This document shows positions 6,152 through 7,939 of a stretch of DNA of 7,939 nucleotides, one piece after another. This stretch comes from Mariprofundaceae bacterium (lineage in GTDB: Bacteria > Pseudomonadota > Zetaproteobacteria > Mariprofundales > Mariprofundaceae), in the NCBI GenBank assembly GCA_030950835.1, contig JAUZQU010000018.1, forward strand, positions 1 through 7,939. Direction: 5' to 3'. Numbering within the stretch: the stretch's first letter is position 1; every line of letters starts with the position of its first letter. Position numbers and translations under genes: made by a program. The notes below the pieces were generated by a model, which saw nothing but the letters and a program-made list of their open reading frames with translations, made no database searches and was not told the origin of the DNA.

Positions 6152-6250
6152 ATGGAAAAAAGAGCCGAGTCCCCATCCTTTGCCGAAGACATCATAGGCA
6201 CGTTATTCATCGCCCTAGGCATTGTTTCCATCTTATTGTTATGTGTATAA
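6152..6250 (+). CDS. Single-helix membrane microprotein (32 aa)
   Basis: The protein is not recognised. AAAGGAG at 6138-6144 lies 7 nt before the ATG at 6152, one of the best ribosome binding sites in the window. The frame could be extended upstream to 6035, but that start has no such site and would overlap the proposed promoter. The 32 residues consist of a charged N-terminus (MEKRAESPSFAED, about 1-13) and one hydrophobic helix (IIGTLFIALGIVSILLLCV, about 14-32) that ends at the C-terminus. This suggests a tail-anchored or small inner-membrane protein. It precedes the double-PAS gene by 27 nt and is probably co-transcribed with it. A role as a membrane partner of the neighbouring sensor proteins is inference. 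Confidence 0.65.
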   Translation: MEKRAESPSFAEDIIGTLFIALGIVSILLLCV

Positions 6251-6277
6251 AAATGATCAAATAAAAGAGGTGAAAAC

Positions 6278-6979
6278 ATGAAAAAAACCAATACCACGCT
6301 CCAGCTACAACAAGAAGCTTACCTTTGTCTCAATCGTCATGGACATATTGTTTCTAGCAGCGCCTCTATACAAGGTTTGTTAGGTTTTAGTCCTGAATTA
6401 TTATCTGGTCGTCATATCAATACGCTTTGTCTTGAGCCTGACACCTTGAATTATCTCAACGAGATTATTCTGCGCAAAGGGCATGTCGAACAAATGCGTA
6501 CCTGCATTCAAAACAGCAGTGGCTCGATACAACTTCTGGACTGTTGCGCTTCAAGATTAAAAACCCCCGACGGGCAAATTATAGGGACTGAAATATTGCT
6601 CAAAAGCCTCTCTTCATACCAGCAGTCTCAAGCTTGCCCTCAACTTAAAATCAGTATCCACGGCAATATTTTACAAGCCAACCATCATGCCCAGCCCATT
6701 TTATCCCAGTGGAAACGTCAACAAGGGCAAACTTTACCCCAATTCCTAGCCCCTGACCTGTTTCAAGCTTGGGCAAATAGTGAAGTCTGCACCAAAGAAT
6801 ACCAAGAAGATGACAACCATATTTATATTTTCGTCCCCCAGCTTAAACTTTCTTTGATTACCCTGCATGTGCTCTCCAAAGTTGCTTACAAAAGCACACA
6901 TAGCAGCAGAAAAGCATCCTTAAAAAGCGTAGAACAGTTGCTCGCCTTCAACCAGTATAAAAAAATCAGCCATGTCTGA
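6278..6979 (+). CDS. Double-PAS sensory protein without a visible output domain
   Basis: This is a cytoplasmic 233-residue protein. AGAGGTG at 6266-6272 lies 5 nt before the ATG. The first PAS domain (about residues 12-112) shows the usual order: AYLCLNRHGHIVSSSASIQ, LLGFSPELLSGRHI, and a late strand around DGQIIGTEILLKSL. A second, more degenerate PAS (about 121-200) shows HGNILQANHHAQPIL and ends LSLITLHVLS. A short basic tail follows. There is no histidine kinase, GGDEF, EAL or DNA-binding segment, so it probably signals by protein contact. Its stop codon overlaps the start of the REC-PAS-GGDEF gene by 8 nt, implying translational coupling and a shared pathway. Several Cys residues occur (17, 51, 76, 89, 90, 120, 171), but no clear metal-binding motif. 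The ligand is unknown. Confidence 0.8.
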   Translation: MKKTNTTLQLQQEAYLCLNRHGHIVSSSASIQGLLGFSPELLSGRHINTLCLEPDTLNYLNEIILRKGHVEQMRTCIQNSSGSIQLLDCCASRLKTPDGQIIGTEILLKSLSSYQQSQACPQLKISIHGNILQANHHAQPILSQWKRQQGQTLPQFLAPDLFQAWANSEVCTKEYQEDDNHIYIFVPQLKLSLITLHVLSKVAYKSTHSSRKASLKSVEQLLAFNQYKKISHV

Positions 6980-7939
6980 AGAAAGCGTCAAAAAAAGCAT
7001 CTTGGTCGTCGATGATGACCACAGTATGCGTTTTTTAACCACACAGGCACTAAATTCGTCATTATTTCATGTCTATGAAGCCACTTGCGCCCAAGAAGCT
7101 TTGGCTATCTTGAAAAACTTACAACCCGCATTGATGATTATTGATGTTTGTATGCCCGACATGGATGGTTTTGAATTATGCAACATCATTCGCCAACAAC
7201 CTCACTTACAAGACACCCCTATTTTGATGATTACAGGTTTGTATGATACCCAATCCATTCAACATGCCTTTGAATCTGGGGCAACGGATTTCATTGCTAA
7301 ACCTGTGAACTGGGGTTTGCTGCCGCACCGTGTTCAATTCCTGATTCGCAGCAGCAACGCCATTGCACAAGCCAAACAAAGCACCGCACGTTTAACCAGA
7401 GCGCAAAAAATTGCCCGCTTAGGTTGGTTTGAATGGAACATCAGCCAGCAGCACATCGAAGTCTCTGAAGAAGTATGTCATATCTTTCAATCTCCGCGCC
7501 AAGAGCAACAACAATTTTTTGAAGCTTTAATGACATCTTCTCACCCTGAAGACCAAAGCCGCTTTCGCATGGAGATTCAAGAAGTTTTACACGGCTCTAA
7601 ATCGTTGAACATCGAATACCGCATCATCACCAGCCCAACCAGCGAAAAAACCATCCATTTGCATGGTGAACCTGTGCTTGATGCGCAAGGCAACGTGTGT
7701 TTCATCAGTGGTACCATTCAAGATATCAGTGAACGTGTCGCCTCCGAAACTACGATCCGTAGGCTGGCTTATTATGATCAAGTCACGGGTTTGCCCAACC
7801 GTGGTCTGTACAAAGAACATTTGCGCACCGCTTTATCCCATGCTCAACGTGATGGACATCAAGTGGCAGTGATGTTTTTGGACTTGGATAAATTTAAACG
7901 CATCAATGATACCTTAGGACACAAAGCTGGCGACATCTT
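6972..7939 (+). CDS. Response regulator with PAS and GGDEF domains (diguanylate cyclase), C-terminus outside window
   Basis: This is a predicted c-di-GMP-synthesising response regulator, open for 322 codons to the right edge. The receiver domain (about residues 8-123) has every key residue: acidic pocket D14, D15 and D16, phosphoacceptor D58 (IIDVCMPDMDG), T88 and K110 (FIAKP). A PAS domain follows (about 146-256, IARLGWFEWNI to SGTIQDISER), then the GGDEF start (about 266 on): YYDQVTGLPNR and AVMFLDLDKFKRINDTLGHKAGD, which include the metal-binding Asp and the conserved N-D and GH residues. The GGDEF signature itself and any EAL domain lie beyond the window, so activity cannot be confirmed. 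The ATG at 6972 overlaps the preceding PAS gene by 8 nt and has no strong Shine-Dalgarno sequence of its own, which fits translational coupling. The upstream kinase is not visible here. Confidence 0.93.
   Translation, partial: MSEESVKKSILVVDDDHSMRFLTTQALNSSLFHVYEATCAQEALAILKNLQPALMIIDVCMPDMDGFELCNIIRQQPHLQDTPILMITGLYDTQSIQHAFESGATDFIAKPVNWGLLPHRVQFLIRSSNAIAQAKQSTARLTRAQKIARLGWFEWNISQQHIEVSEEVCHIFQSPRQEQQQFFEALMTSSHPEDQSRFRMEIQEVLHGSKSLNIEYRIITSPTSEKTIHLHGEPVLDAQGNVCFISGTIQDISERVASETTIRRLAYYDQVTGLPNRGLYKEHLRTALSHAQRDGHQVAVMFLDLDKFKRINDTLGHKAGDI

Overview
The window reads as chromosomal DNA from a motile Gram-negative bacterium, most likely a proteobacterium. The evidence is a Tsr-like 36-heptad chemoreceptor with a C-terminal WxxF tether, a REC-PAS-GGDEF protein, strong AGGAG-type ribosome binding sites and moderate, AT-leaning base composition. 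I cannot name the genus. There are no rRNA or tRNA genes, no CRISPR array and no recognisable insertion sequence. The whole window is signal transduction.

Layout. Positions 1-1868 on the minus strand hold the N-terminal 622 codons of a large membrane sensor (six predicted membrane helices, PAS, GAF-like region, PAS). It runs off the left edge before any output domain. A 208-bp divergent intergenic region (1869-2076) follows, with a perfect 14-nt palindrome and a sigma-28-like -10 sequence. On the plus strand come a 65-residue Pro/Ser/Thr/His-rich protein (2077-2274), a divergent CheW-like protein (2276-2791) and a 912-residue chemoreceptor (2865-5603) with tandem duplicated PAS domains and several HAMP-like segments. 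After a 156-bp gap containing a near-perfect long-armed inverted repeat come an 86-residue protein (5760-6020) that looks like the front half of a degenerate GGDEF (or receiver) fold, a 32-residue single-helix membrane protein (6152-6250), a 233-residue double-PAS protein (6278-6979) and a REC-PAS-GGDEF protein (6972 to beyond the right edge).

How it may work together (inference): the left plus-strand group looks like a dedicated chemoreceptor with its own atypical coupling protein. The right group looks like a PAS sensor that is translationally coupled to a response-regulator diguanylate cyclase. A 44-nt upstream element found in front of both groups (31 of 44 positions identical, no gaps) suggests they share a promoter type or regulator, which would link chemotaxis signalling with c-di-GMP signalling. 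No CheA, CheY, CheR or CheB is visible, so the core chemotaxis proteins must be encoded elsewhere.
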